A stretch of DNA of 64,000 nt from Marinilabiliales bacterium (lineage in GTDB: Bacteria; Bacteroidota; Bacteroidia; Bacteroidales; SZUA-534): assembly GCA_003512955.1 (NCBI GenBank), contig DOTG01000046.1:1-64000 (forward strand), in the 5' to 3' direction. The notes beneath the pieces were generated by a model. The model ran no database searches. It had not been told where the DNA came from and was given only the letters and a program-made list of their open reading frames with translations. Below, in pieces: positions 25,653 to 34,155 of this stretch; position 1 is the stretch's first letter; each line of letters starts with the position of its first letter. The translations under genes and the position numbers were made by a program.

Positions 25653-27032
25653 TTAATCTTTAATACATCGTACTGAAAATCCATCCTTCTTAGTCCCGCC
25701 CGGGTAATAAAAGAATTCGGCGCTGGTACTCAAAAAGGCATAATACCAGGCATATTGCCCGTCGGTACTGGTCGAGGCCCAATAGCAGCCGCTGTATCCC
25801 ATTGAGACAAACGGGTCGGCGTTTCCACGATATCCTCCTGGCAAAGCCGTAAAACCGGTTTCATTGGTAGCCCCGGTATTTGGAGAGTCCCAATGAGTAG
25901 TCCCGGCTTCTTTTAGTTTACCCCCGGCTCCAGTGGTGCCTCCCAGATAATCTGCCAGTACAGCCAATTCTTCCCGACTGGGGATGTGCCATCCAACCGG
26001 GCATATGTTGCGGCTGTCGTTTACAGCAAACCAGGTATATAATCTTCCATAGGGATTGATATAGGAAGGATCATCATTGTAGTTAAAATAATACTTTGGT
26101 TCACTTTCCCCGCTATAATTACCAATTCCGGTTCCATCCAATACGGCATCTCCATTCTGGTAATGGGTCGCTTTCAGGTTTTCTTTCATCCAAACCTGAT
26201 TCCCTATTCTCACCGTATGATAAACATTCCCATCGTAATCAGTTGCGGTCAACTCTTTTTCAAGTTCAACGACCAGAGGCAAATTCCCCACGATATTTTC
26301 ATGTAGCTTTAATGAACCGGTGGAGAAATTACCGACAAATATATTATAGCCGGAATGTGTAATTGTAAGGGTGTAGGTATCAAAACTGTCTTTGATGGTA
26401 ACCATATTATTGGCAATACTGTCAAGGTTTTGGCTAAAAAAATATAAACCATTACTCACCGTTAAACTTGCTGGAATTAAAACACCTGTTTCTTTATCAA
26501 CAATCCCAATCAGGAAACTGAAAGTGGCAACTTCGTCAATCGGGAAAGCTACAAAGCCAAAATCGGCCGGGGTCAGGCTTTCGGTGCTAAGTACCTCCAC
26601 GTTTACCGATGTGGTTTCGTTTTCCGAAACGGTAAATTCAATCGGTAGTGGCTGGGTTACATTCTGGGCTTGCAGCGAACCTGCCAGAGGAGCTGCATAG
26701 ACTGTATTCCCAATCGAATCAATTAAATAAAACTCAGTTAACTGATACGAACCCGTTTCGAGTATCAGGCTTTGGGTAAAATATATCCCGTTCATCCGGT
26801 ATAGATTTACTTCAGCCTGCGTATATGGGGTTGAACTGCCATCGCTGTGCTGGATAGTAAGAACTATCTTTTCAACATTTTCGAGACTCTGGCTGCTCTT
26901 TAATGTTGAATTGTTTATAACCGAAAACTCAATTTTTCCTTGATTACTGGTATTCTCTTCTTTACAACTATTTAAAAAAAAGCACGAGAATAAAATAGCA
27001 GATAATAAAACTGAAACAATACTCTTTTTCAT
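25653..27032 (-). CDS. FISUMP-domain surface lipoprotein
   Basis: This 459-residue lipoprotein (lipobox FLNSC, Cys about 23; the start at 27032 is preferred over an ATG 6 bp upstream) has N-terminal beta domains (about 30-270) and a C-terminal FISUMP domain recognisable by YHTVRIGNQVWMKENLK, YTWFAVND, CPVGWHIPSREEL, TNETGFTALPGGYR and the ending GFSVRCIKD. The latter is a C-type-lectin/formylglycine-type fold typical of Bacteroidota and Fibrobacter surface proteins. It may be the surface recognition component of the cluster. Function is not known. Confidence 0.88.
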   Translation of the reverse strand: MKKSIVSVLLSAILFSCFFLNSCKEENTSNQGKIEFSVINNSTLKSSQSLENVEKIVLTIQHSDGSSTPYTQAEVNLYRMNGIYFTQSLILETGSYQLTEFYLIDSIGNTVYAAPLAGSLQAQNVTQPLPIEFTVSENETTSVNVEVLSTESLTPADFGFVAFPIDEVATFSFLIGIVDKETGVLIPASLTVSNGLYFFSQNLDSIANNMVTIKDSFDTYTLTITHSGYNIFVGNFSTGSLKLHENIVGNLPLVVELEKELTATDYDGNVYHTVRIGNQVWMKENLKATHYQNGDAVLDGTGIGNYSGESEPKYYFNYNDDPSYINPYGRLYTWFAVNDSRNICPVGWHIPSREELAVLADYLGGTTGAGGKLKEAGTTHWDSPNTGATNETGFTALPGGYRGNADPFVSMGYSGCYWASTSTDGQYAWYYAFLSTSAEFFYYPGGTKKDGFSVRCIKD

Positions 27033-27055
27033 AACCACAATAATTAAATTCTCTC

Positions 27056-27089
27056 CCTACTCCCTTTCCGGCGTTTCGGGTTCCTCCGT
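27056..27089. repeat. 34-bp intergenic repeat, copy C
   Basis: Identical to copy A over 34 bases (CCTAC to CCTCCGT). It sits between the end of the EEP-enzyme gene and the start of the FISUMP lipoprotein gene, about 24 bp upstream of that start. Confidence 0.9.
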
Positions 27090-27099
27090 TATATTTTAT

Positions 27100-27966
27100 C
27101 TATGTTACAATCAGTTCGCAATACAGCAGGCAATGGTCTGAGACGGTACCGGCATATTCCTCTAATTTTGGTTGATTGCCGAGGTATTGCCGCCATCCAT
27201 CGAGGCGGATTTCGTTTGCTGCGGTTTCATCATAATTTGCCTGGGGCTTAAATTCAAGGTGTTTTGATGCAATAATATGGTCAAGATCCGATATGCCTGT
27301 TGCTTTGCCATAGTGGCTCCCTTTGGGTTTTGAAAGAAAACGGACGTTCGGTTTTAACTTGTAGTAAGCCGATCCGATCTGGTCGGCGCGGCGGTTAGCA
27401 TACTTGTTAATATAATCCACCTCCGATTCGGTTACCAGCAACTGATCTGTTTTGTTTTGCAGTGGGTATTTCAGGCCCATTGTGTTCAAATCGCCCAGCA
27501 TGATAAAATTGATTTCACGGCCTGCACCGTAATCAAGCTTACGTTTCAGGTTCAGGGCATGGTCGAACATCTCGGTACGGTTGCCAAAACTGGCGGCATT
27601 GGTGCCGGAATCGGTATGCAGGAAAAGGAATGCATACCCCTGGTTATTGGCCGGGTGCTGAAAGGTTAAAAATACCCCGGGGCGCAGGCTTGGGTTCCCG
27701 CTTTTAAACTTATCGTTCTGTTGGAACTTAATTACATTATAATCCTTCTTAATAGCCACCAGTATCTCCTGTAACTGCTGGCCTTTGGTCAGGAACATAA
27801 TGTATTGGGGAAAGTTTTTTACCATAAAATCATAAATAAGTTCACTTTCCACCTCATATAATCCGAATACATCAGGGTCATATCGTTTTATCATTTCAGC
27901 AACATCGCCGGCTTTATCTATACTCATGTGTTCTACATTCCATGAGAGGATTTTAATAGCTTCCAT
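27100..27966 (-). CDS. Endonuclease/exonuclease/phosphatase (DNase-I-fold) family enzyme
   Basis: This 288-residue protein has the EEP signature residues: ILSWNVEHMS (N10), LYEVES (Glu about 38), MLGDLNTMG (D, N), ISDLDHIIAS and the terminal SDHCLLY (D277, H278). The fold covers nucleases, sphingomyelinases and phosphoinositide phosphatases, so substrate is undetermined. There is no signal peptide. It lies immediately downstream of a 22-bp tandem repeat array, which occupies its promoter region, and upstream of the FISUMP gene. Confidence 0.9.
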   Translation of the reverse strand: MEAIKILSWNVEHMSIDKAGDVAEMIKRYDPDVFGLYEVESELIYDFMVKNFPQYIMFLTKGQQLQEILVAIKKDYNVIKFQQNDKFKSGNPSLRPGVFLTFQHPANNQGYAFLFLHTDSGTNAASFGNRTEMFDHALNLKRKLDYGAGREINFIMLGDLNTMGLKYPLQNKTDQLLVTESEVDYINKYANRRADQIGSAYYKLKPNVRFLSKPKGSHYGKATGISDLDHIIASKHLEFKPQANYDETAANEIRLDGWRQYLGNQPKLEEYAGTVSDHCLLYCELIVT

Positions 27967-28020
27967 AATACTTTTGTTTATTTTCTTTTTTATTGGTTTT
28001 ATGTATAAAGGGGTTTGTTA

Positions 28021-28253
28021 AAATATCCCGGGGGTTACCTAAAGTAGCCCTTAGGGTTAGTTTTAATACCCTGTAGGTTTTTTTTTCTCCCATTTTTGGG
28101 GGTTAAAGCAACCCCACGGGTCATTTTTAGTACCCTATGGGGTTTGTTTTCAACCCCCGTTAGGTTTCATTTTTATCCGTACAAGTGTTTTTAAGTATCC
28201 TGTAAGGTTTTAAAAAGTACCCTTTGGGTGTTGAAAAGTAACTTAGGTGGTTG
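28021..28253. repeat. Degenerate 22-bp tandem repeat array (iteron-like)
   Basis: About ten units with a 22-base period begin near 28022, 28043, 28065, 28085, 28107, 28129, 28151, 28173, 28194, 28216 and 28238; the consensus is AGTACCCTxTxGGGTTT followed by an AT-rich spacer. Each unit has imperfect dyad symmetry (ACCCT...AGGGT). The period of about two helical turns puts all units on one face of the DNA. The array fills the gap before the EEP-enzyme gene and its last unit overlaps the 3' end of the 160-residue gene. Confidence 0.72.
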
Positions 28254-28725
28254 GTGTATTACCCGATGTGGTTCCACTCCCCCCAGGGAAACGCTTCCGC
28301 AGGTCGTCATAGATAGCCTGTGCTCCTGCAATCCCGTTTTTAGCAGCAGCTTTTACCGAATTGTAGTAAACCAGTGCTACTGAAAGGGACTCGATACCTG
28401 TTTCGGTATAGGTATCCTCTAGTTTTTGTTGCAATTGTGACGACAATTTAATAAACTCACTTAGATCCTTTAGCAGTGCGTAATCTTTTCGAAATTCATT
28501 CATATCAAAATACGAAGGCATAAATTCAGGGTTTGACTGGGCATAAGAATTAAATTTCTCAAGAAAACCTACTGTTTTATCACCCAATCTTAACCCATCT
28601 TTCCGTTGACTTTCTGTCAAGCTGATTAAAAAATTCAGGCTTACGTTAATGTTTTGGAAAGCAGCTTTTACCGCGGTCCTTTGTTCATCGGTTAATGTTG
28701 CGGAAACTAAATTTTTCTGTGCCAT
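28243..28725 (-). CDS. Hypothetical helical protein
   Basis: This 160-residue protein is almost entirely helical with heptad-like hydrophobic spacing, no signal peptide or membrane segment, and a low-complexity tail (GGSGTTSGNTPTT). I do not recognise the family. It is preceded by repeat copy D and followed by the 22-bp array. Its composition resembles the neighbouring 165-residue protein; both may be structural or chaperone-like helical bundles in the hydrolase cluster. Confidence 0.65.
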   Translation of the reverse strand: MAQKNLVSATLTDEQRTAVKAAFQNINVSLNFLISLTESQRKDGLRLGDKTVGFLEKFNSYAQSNPEFMPSYFDMNEFRKDYALLKDLSEFIKLSSQLQQKLEDTYTETGIESLSVALVYYNSVKAAAKNGIAGAQAIYDDLRKRFPGGSGTTSGNTPTT

Positions 28726-28748
28726 TACAATAGAATTTAAATGTTTTG

Positions 28749-28782
28749 CCTACTCCCTTTCCGGCGTTTCGGGTTCCTCCGT
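28749..28782. repeat. 34-bp intergenic repeat, copy D
   Basis: Identical to copy A over the 34-base core and sharing the GTTGGACAG extension with copy B. It lies about 23 bp upstream of the 160-residue gene's start. Confidence 0.9.
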
Positions 28783-28801
28783 TGGACAGTGGTTACTTTT
28801 T

Positions 28802-29299
28802 TTACGCCACCAGTTTTCGTAAATCAGCCTCAGCCGTGTCGGGGATGGCAAGCGCTTCCACCTTTTCGGCAGCTTCGGTAAACTTGAGGTTCTTGCGGGC
28901 GGCATTGATAATAGCGGCAATCACAAACCGGATGGCGATGTATTCAGCCGCCTCGGGCAGGTAGGGCAAATCAATCTTTTCGTTGGCCAGTTTCGAGAGC
29001 CTGATAATGAGCCGTTCGGCCTCACCGTCGTCAATCCCTTTGTCCACGCTGCGCACCAGGTCATAGAACTCGTTGGGAAGGTGGTCGTACAAAAAGGTGT
29101 CGATGGTTAAAATAATCTTTATCAGGATTTTTTCTTCGCCCGTTTCGGTAATAATGGGGACATTGATTTTTTGGTTCAGGCGGTGCGCCAATTCGGTAAT
29201 CTCGTCGTGGGTCATTTTCTGGCGTTTCTCGGGGGTGGCAAAAAATTCACCCATCAGTGCGCGGAACTGATCCACGGTTAATTCATTTAAAGTAGGCAT
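28802..29299 (-). CDS. Hypothetical helical protein
   Basis: This 165-residue soluble, acidic, helical protein has no recognised family. Visible features are LTVDQFRALMGEFF at the start and several Leu/Ile-rich amphipathic helices (IKIILTIDTFLYDHL, IRFVIAAIINAARK). No catalytic motif is apparent. It is the first gene of the run below the 29.3-29.7 kb gap and is separated from the next gene by repeat copy D. Confidence 0.65.
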   Translation of the reverse strand: MPTLNELTVDQFRALMGEFFATPEKRQKMTHDEITELAHRLNQKINVPIITETGEEKILIKIILTIDTFLYDHLPNEFYDLVRSVDKGIDDGEAERLIIRLSKLANEKIDLPYLPEAAEYIAIRFVIAAIINAARKNLKFTEAAEKVEALAIPDTAEADLRKLVA

Positions 29300-29697
29300 A
29301 CAAAATTGATAAATGGTTATAAAAGCAAATTACAATTCAGCGTTTTTTGGCTGGCAGGAGTTTCACCTTGAGGTGGATTGGGTTAAGGTTTTTGTAATAC
29401 ATTGCCGGAATTCAGATCCTCAATTGGCAGGTTAAAGATTCCGGGCAGAATAGGGGCAGGCAATTCCGTTGGTTCTATAAACCCCTCCATAAATGAGACA
29501 GAACAAGTCCGGATCACCATGGAGGGTGCATTATTGCTTCCCCAATATGCTTAGGTACACTGATAAACCTGAAAAATATGAATCAGGTTGAGCGGAAAAA
29601 AGACATTTGTTTTAAATTAAAATCATCTTAAAGGGGGGTCTTTTTTCATAGGATCCTCGAAAATGGTTTAATTGGGTTTTATAATAGGTCTTTTATT
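29300..29697. other. Gap with a possible 45-codon gene and a small hairpin
   Basis: A minus-strand frame at 29383-29520 encodes 45 residues (MVIRTCSVSFMEGFIEPTEL...NVLQKP) with no good ribosome site; coding status is doubtful. AACCTGA/TCAGGTT at 29566-29589 forms a short hairpin that could end the patatin transcript. The region may also carry the promoter for the genes from 29299 downward. Confidence 0.3.
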
Positions 29698-30669
29698 TTA
29701 TGGCTGTGGGTTGACGGTTTTAAAATAATCAATCACTCCCTGCTTGCCGCTGGCCACCAGTTCGGGGGCTTTTTGTTTTGCCTTTTCAAAATCGGTGGTT
29801 TTCACATCCAGGGTGTCAATCAGGATGGAACGTTTCCAGTCGTAAGTTTCCAGGTGGGCCATGTTGGCCATCTCCATCATGTAATCGACTAACGATGCGG
29901 AATATTCTTTAATGTTTTTAATCTCCTTGGGAGGTTTGGGCTTCCGGTTGCGCAGGTTATCAATACCGGCTTTGGTATCGAGCCATAACCCCAGGGTTTC
30001 AAGGTTCACATCGATGGGGCTGGAGCCCTGTTCCACAGTTATCATGCTTTCGTTTTTCTCGGCATATTGTTTTTTGTCGAACAGGTCGATGGGATAGTTG
30101 TAAGCCATGCCCCCATCCACCATCACGTTGCTGTTCCATGTAACCGACTGGAAAAACAGGGGAATACTCATCGACATGCGTACGGCATCTACAATGGTGG
30201 TACTGGCATTATCTTCCACAGAGAAAAGTTCGGGATATTGACGGTTCAGGTTGGTGGCTATCACGTAAAGCTCCCTGAATTGGCCAGGTTGTTCATCTAC
30301 CATAGCTTTAAGATCGTTGAAATTTGTCAGTACGGAACCTGTTTTGGCTTTTACCCGTTCGCCCAGCCATTGTTTAAAGGCATCGCCCTTGTACCAGCCA
30401 AAACCTTTCAAAAACCGGTTGACGTTGCCGGGTAACCAACCTTTGTCCATAAACGAGGCAAAGTCCATCTGGTTGACCACGATATCCTCTATTTCGCTGG
30501 CGGTGTAGCCTAGGGCAAGCAGGGTGGCTGTGATGGCTCCGGCCGAAGTCCCTGCCACCCGTTTGATTTGTGTAAGTATCCCCATCTGGTTTAATTGAAA
30601 AAGGGCTCCGGCATAGGCGATTCCTTTTACGCCCCCGCCTTTGAAAACTAAATTGGTATAAGTGCTCAT
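29698..30669 (-). CDS. Patatin-like phospholipase
   Basis: This 323-residue canonical patatin has the oxyanion loop KGGGVKG (residues 10-16), elbow GTSAG (Ser42) and VDGGMAYNYP (D185). No signal peptide. It is the first gene of the minus-strand hydrolase cluster; the start is supported because the patatin fold begins almost at residue 5. It is similar in layout to bacterial VipD/ExoU-type and housekeeping patatins and the sequence alone does not separate these. Confidence 0.93.
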   Translation of the reverse strand: MSTYTNLVFKGGGVKGIAYAGALFQLNQMGILTQIKRVAGTSAGAITATLLALGYTASEIEDIVVNQMDFASFMDKGWLPGNVNRFLKGFGWYKGDAFKQWLGERVKAKTGSVLTNFNDLKAMVDEQPGQFRELYVIATNLNRQYPELFSVEDNASTTIVDAVRMSMSIPLFFQSVTWNSNVMVDGGMAYNYPIDLFDKKQYAEKNESMITVEQGSSPIDVNLETLGLWLDTKAGIDNLRNRKPKPPKEIKNIKEYSASLVDYMMEMANMAHLETYDWKRSILIDTLDVKTTDFEKAKQKAPELVASGKQGVIDYFKTVNPQP

Positions 30670-30864
30670 GGGTTGGTGAATTGATTAATTTATTAAGTTG
30701 TTAATTAACAAATGAATTCATTTAAAATTATTCTTCTTTCGTAATGCTTGATGTCTGTTGTGAATTGTATAACGGGTACCGAATCAATATTACAACTTTT
30801 TTTTAAAACAATTGCAATTGTTGATAAAAAAATATTTTATGCGGGACTGATACCATATTTCCGT

Positions 30865-30935
30865 AAGTCACGGGGTGACTAATTGAATAACAATTGTTTG
30901 CCTTCTTTGTGTCAAATTGAGTCACCCCGTGACTT
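30865..30935. repeat. 16-bp perfect inverted repeat related to the one at 14.3 kb
   Basis: AAGTCACGGGGTGACT (30865-30880) is the exact reverse complement of 30920-30935, spacer 39 bases. The arm contains the palindrome AGTCAC-GGG-GTGACT, the same design as the 14337-14401 element (GTCACCGGGTGA). Both elements lie in large gene-free gaps. Confidence 0.75.
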
Positions 30936-31360
30936 TCATCGGGTTACCAGATGATTTGCGGATTTTCGGTGATAAATGGAACAATCAAAATAATATCCCA
31001 AAATTACGGATATAAGTAGCCCTACCCAATTTCAACGATTCCAATGCCGGATATTGTCTGCTGTCTTTCTCTGATGACCGATGTAATGCAATTGCATCAG
31101 CATAATGGCCATTGTTGTTAAATCCTTCTGACATACAATCCAAAGAAATTGTTTGGCCTCTTTTTCATCTGGGTATGTCATCTATTGGCAACAGGTTGAT
31201 TATAACTATACGGACAGCCTCTAAATTATATTGGCTTCGATGGTTGTGTTATCTGACAAAGTGTTTTAAGGTTTTTTTAACTTTAGCAGCATTTCGTTTA
31301 TTTATTTCAAACCTGTAGCTGATCAATTTTTCCAATCCACTGTAAAGAAATCCGCAATCA

Positions 31361-31392
31361 GTTGATCCCCCCCTTTTAATTTTATATTTTTG
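31361..31392 (+). promoter_or_regulatory. Probable promoter of the DUF3352-like operon
   Basis: TATTTTTG at 31385-31392 matches TAnnTTTG exactly; GTTG at 31361-31364 stands in for TTTG with 20 bases between. The start codon follows 20 bases after the -7 box. Confidence 0.55.
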
Positions 31393-31412
31393 GCTCATCG
31401 AAATTTTGAAAA

Positions 31413-34154
31413 ATGGGGAAAAAATTCGGCTTTTTAATTGTCATCATTTTATTTATCGGGGTAACTACCACGGTTTATTACATCCTCCGCAAACAGCAAC
31501 AGCCAAATCTGGAGACATTTGCGGCTATCCCCATGAATGCTTCGGTGATTATTGAAGTAAAAAAAACCGACCTTTTTTTAAATCAAACCCAATCGAAAAA
31601 TTTGTTCCTGAACCAGATCAGCCTACTCAAAGGACTTGATAAGGTTTTCAAGGGGTTACAAAAGATCGATTCCATCGCCGATGCCCAACCGTCACTAAAA
31701 GAACTCATCAACAAACAGTCGCTGCTTTTATCCATCCATAAAGAGGGAAAAGACCAATACAAATTACTGAGCTCCTTGCATACCACCAGCCATTTTAAGC
31801 TGAACCAGATTTTGAAGTTGCTCAATGCAGAACTGGAAAAAACCGGTTCGCTGAAAACTACGAAATACAATCAGGTTAAAATTCAGCATTTTCAGGGTGC
31901 CTATGGAAGTTTTTATTTTTGTGCTCACCGTGGATTTTTAATGGCCAGCAATTCAGAGATGCTTTTGCAGGATGCCATCCGGCAGGCGGAAACCGATAAT
32001 GGGGTCTATTCCATGGGTGGATTTCAGGACTTGCGGAAAACCGCCGGGAACCATGTTGACGCCAACATTTATATCCATTTCAAAAATTCAACAGACATCC
32101 TCACGCAATTTTTTGCCAAAGAAGGGTTAGCCCAAAATGGGTTTTTAAAAATTGGCGATTGGGTAGAACTTGATTTAAACCTGAAAAGTGAAACCTTGCT
32201 TTTTAATGGCTTTGCCAACAAACCTGCCGAAGCATCGGCATTTTACAATTTACTGGATGGGCAGGAACCCCAAAACATTCTTTTTATCAACGCGTTGCCA
32301 CCAACCTGTGAGAGTTTCTCGGGTTTTGGCATCAGCAATCTGGCACTATATTTTCAGAATCTGGAAAGATACATGGAAAAGAATGACCAAGGGGAGCGTT
32401 TCAAAACGAACCACCAGATTGTTTCAGGCACCTTTGGCGATCAGTACCGGAAAGAGTTGCAGCAGGTTTTCAGAAACGAAATCGGGCAAGCCGGATTATC
32501 GGGTGGCGAAACACTATTCTTCATCCGCACCTCTGGTTACCAGGGTTCCATGGAACTGATCCAGGAGTGGCTCAAACATGCCACGGTACAAAATCAAACC
32601 TCGTGGAACGACCTCCGGACTGATTATAAAGTGGATAATGAAACCATCTTCCCCATTTTTAAAATGCCGGTTGACTATTTGCCTACCCGCCTTTTTGGGC
32701 CGTGGTTCAAATCATGCAGGGCTAATTACGTGACTGCTTACAAGGACTATATCATTTTTGGCGATTCTTACAGTTCCCTTTGCGAGGCCATTTATACCAA
32801 TGTGCTGCAAAAAAACCTGATGTACGACAAAGCATTCGTTCAGTTTTCCAACTTCTTAGCCAGCAAATCAAATTATTACGGGTATCTGTCACTCATTGGC
32901 TCCGGTGAAAAGCTCCAACAGACTTTGTCGGCAAAGGCTTACGATTATTACTACCAGAATCAACCGATAATACAGCCTTTCTATGCCCTTGCCTGGCAAT
33001 TCTCAAACGAGAACCATCGGATTTATAACAATTTGCTTTTTACCTACTTACCCACCAACACCCAAAAGAAAAAAACAGTTTGGGAAACCCGTCTCGATAC
33101 CGCCATTGCCCTAAAACCTGAGTTGGTCATCAACCATCAGACAAGGGAAAAAGAGATCCTGGTGCAAGATGCCAAATACCAGATATATTTAATCAACAAA
33201 TCGGGACGGATTCTTTGGAAGAAAACCCTGAATGAGCCCATCCTTGGAGAGATAAAGCAGGTAGATTATTATAAAAACGGCAAACTCCAATATCTTTTCA
33301 ACACTCCTTCGCAAATTCACCTTATCGACCGGAATGGCAATTATGTGGAACGCTACCCGGTTTCATTATCGGCTAAAGCTGTAAATGGCCTGTCGGTATT
33401 CGATTACGGGAATAACCGGAGCTACCGGATTTTTGTCCCATGCAATAACCAAAACGTTTATGGTTTCGATCTGGAAGGCAACATTGTTTCCGGATTTAAA
33501 TTCTCCGGGACTGACGAAGCTATCACATCTCCCGTACAGTATTTTCGTGATCGGCAAAACGATTATCTGCTGGTTACCGATAGCTCGCGTATTTACATTC
33601 TCGACCGGAAAGGCAATACCCGGCTGAAATTAGAAAACCAGTTTTCAGCTTCGCCAAACAATACTTTTGTTTACAGTCCAGCCACCAATACGCAAAAATC
33701 CTGTCTGATCCGGACCAATAAAAAAGGTACCATCCATTATGTCTTCTTCGACGGCAAGACAGAAACCAAACACCTGCGCGATTTTTCACCTCAGCATTAT
33801 TTTGCTTATGAAGATGTGACAGGTGATCAAAAGCCCGATTATGTATTTGTTGATGGCCCGCAGCTAGCCGTTTTTTCGGCAGAGGGTATAAAGGAGTTTG
33901 AAGTTGCCTTTCCGACTAATATCAACGTACAACCTTCGTTTTACAAGTTCTCATCGAACCAGACAGGCATTGGCATTACCGAACCAGCGCAACAAAAAAT
34001 CCATCTGATCGATTCCAACGGAGCCGAGTTCAAAGGTTTTCCTCTCTATGGAATCAGCCGATTCAGTATCGGAATCCTGCAACCGGGTTCCGGTGAATAC
34101 CAATTAATTGTTGGGGGCGATGAGCGGTATTTGTATAACTATAAATTAAATTAA
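31413..34154 (+). CDS. DUF3352-like protein with C-terminal beta-propeller
   Basis: This 913-residue protein has one N-terminal membrane helix (about 5-25). Residues about 35-560 resemble DUF3352 (FAAIPMNASVIIEVKK near the start). The C-terminal third has repeated strands of PQQ/WD-like type (YLINKSGRILWKKTL, HLIDRNGNYVERYPV, ILDRKGNTRLKLENQ, IHLIDSNGAEFKGFPLYG), consistent with a seven- or eight-bladed propeller. It is probably inner-membrane anchored facing the periplasm. Function is not known. It heads a three-gene operon with 1-4 bp gaps. Confidence 0.75.
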   Translation: MGKKFGFLIVIILFIGVTTTVYYILRKQQQPNLETFAAIPMNASVIIEVKKTDLFLNQTQSKNLFLNQISLLKGLDKVFKGLQKIDSIADAQPSLKELINKQSLLLSIHKEGKDQYKLLSSLHTTSHFKLNQILKLLNAELEKTGSLKTTKYNQVKIQHFQGAYGSFYFCAHRGFLMASNSEMLLQDAIRQAETDNGVYSMGGFQDLRKTAGNHVDANIYIHFKNSTDILTQFFAKEGLAQNGFLKIGDWVELDLNLKSETLLFNGFANKPAEASAFYNLLDGQEPQNILFINALPPTCESFSGFGISNLALYFQNLERYMEKNDQGERFKTNHQIVSGTFGDQYRKELQQVFRNEIGQAGLSGGETLFFIRTSGYQGSMELIQEWLKHATVQNQTSWNDLRTDYKVDNETIFPIFKMPVDYLPTRLFGPWFKSCRANYVTAYKDYIIFGDSYSSLCEAIYTNVLQKNLMYDKAFVQFSNFLASKSNYYGYLSLIGSGEKLQQTLSAKAYDYYYQNQPIIQPFYALAWQFSNENHRIYNNLLFTYLPTNTQKKKTVWETRLDTAIALKPELVINHQTREKEILVQDAKYQIYLINKSGRILWKKTLNEPILGEIKQVDYYKNGKLQYLFNTPSQIHLIDRNGNYVERYPVSLSAKAVNGLSVFDYGNNRSYRIFVPCNNQNVYGFDLEGNIVSGFKFSGTDEAITSPVQYFRDRQNDYLLVTDSSRIYILDRKGNTRLKLENQFSASPNNTFVYSPATNTQKSCLIRTNKKGTIHYVFFDGKTETKHLRDFSPQHYFAYEDVTGDQKPDYVFVDGPQLAVFSAEGIKEFEVAFPTNINVQPSFYKFSSNQTGIGITEPAQQKIHLIDSNGAEFKGFPLYGISRFSIGILQPGSGEYQLIVGGDERYLYNYKLN

Positions 34155-34155
34155 G

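Larger units (their letters stand above)
30670..31412. other. Intergenic region with inverted repeat, promoter and a doubtful short frame
   Basis: No established gene is seen. A minus-strand frame at 31032-31181 would encode 49 residues (MTYPDEKEAKQFLWIVCQ...) with no recognisable family; it may be a relic. The inverted repeat at 30865-30935 and the promoter at 31361-31392 are listed separately. The AT-rich part 30700-30860 probably carries the promoter of the patatin gene. Confidence 0.35.

Noticed and set aside
25653..27032. Possible diversity-generating retroelement target in the C-type-lectin-like FISUMP protein
   Set aside because: No reverse transcriptase, template repeat or accessory gene is present in the window, and the C terminus matches an ordinary FISUMP domain.
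28021..28253. CRISPR array made from the 22-bp units
   Set aside because: Units are contiguous and degenerate with no unique spacers of constant length.
25246..28782. CRISPR array
   Set aside because: The 34-bp repeats are hundreds to more than a thousand bases apart with genes between them, not evenly spaced with short spacers, and no cas gene is seen.
19179..30669. Intact prophage
   Set aside because: Holin- and endolysin-like genes are present but there is no capsid, portal, terminase, tail, integrase or attachment site.
19179..30669. CBASS with patatin effector
   Set aside because: No cyclic-nucleotide synthase (CD-NTase) or CBASS ancillary gene is present, and the patatins lack an obvious nucleotide-sensing domain.
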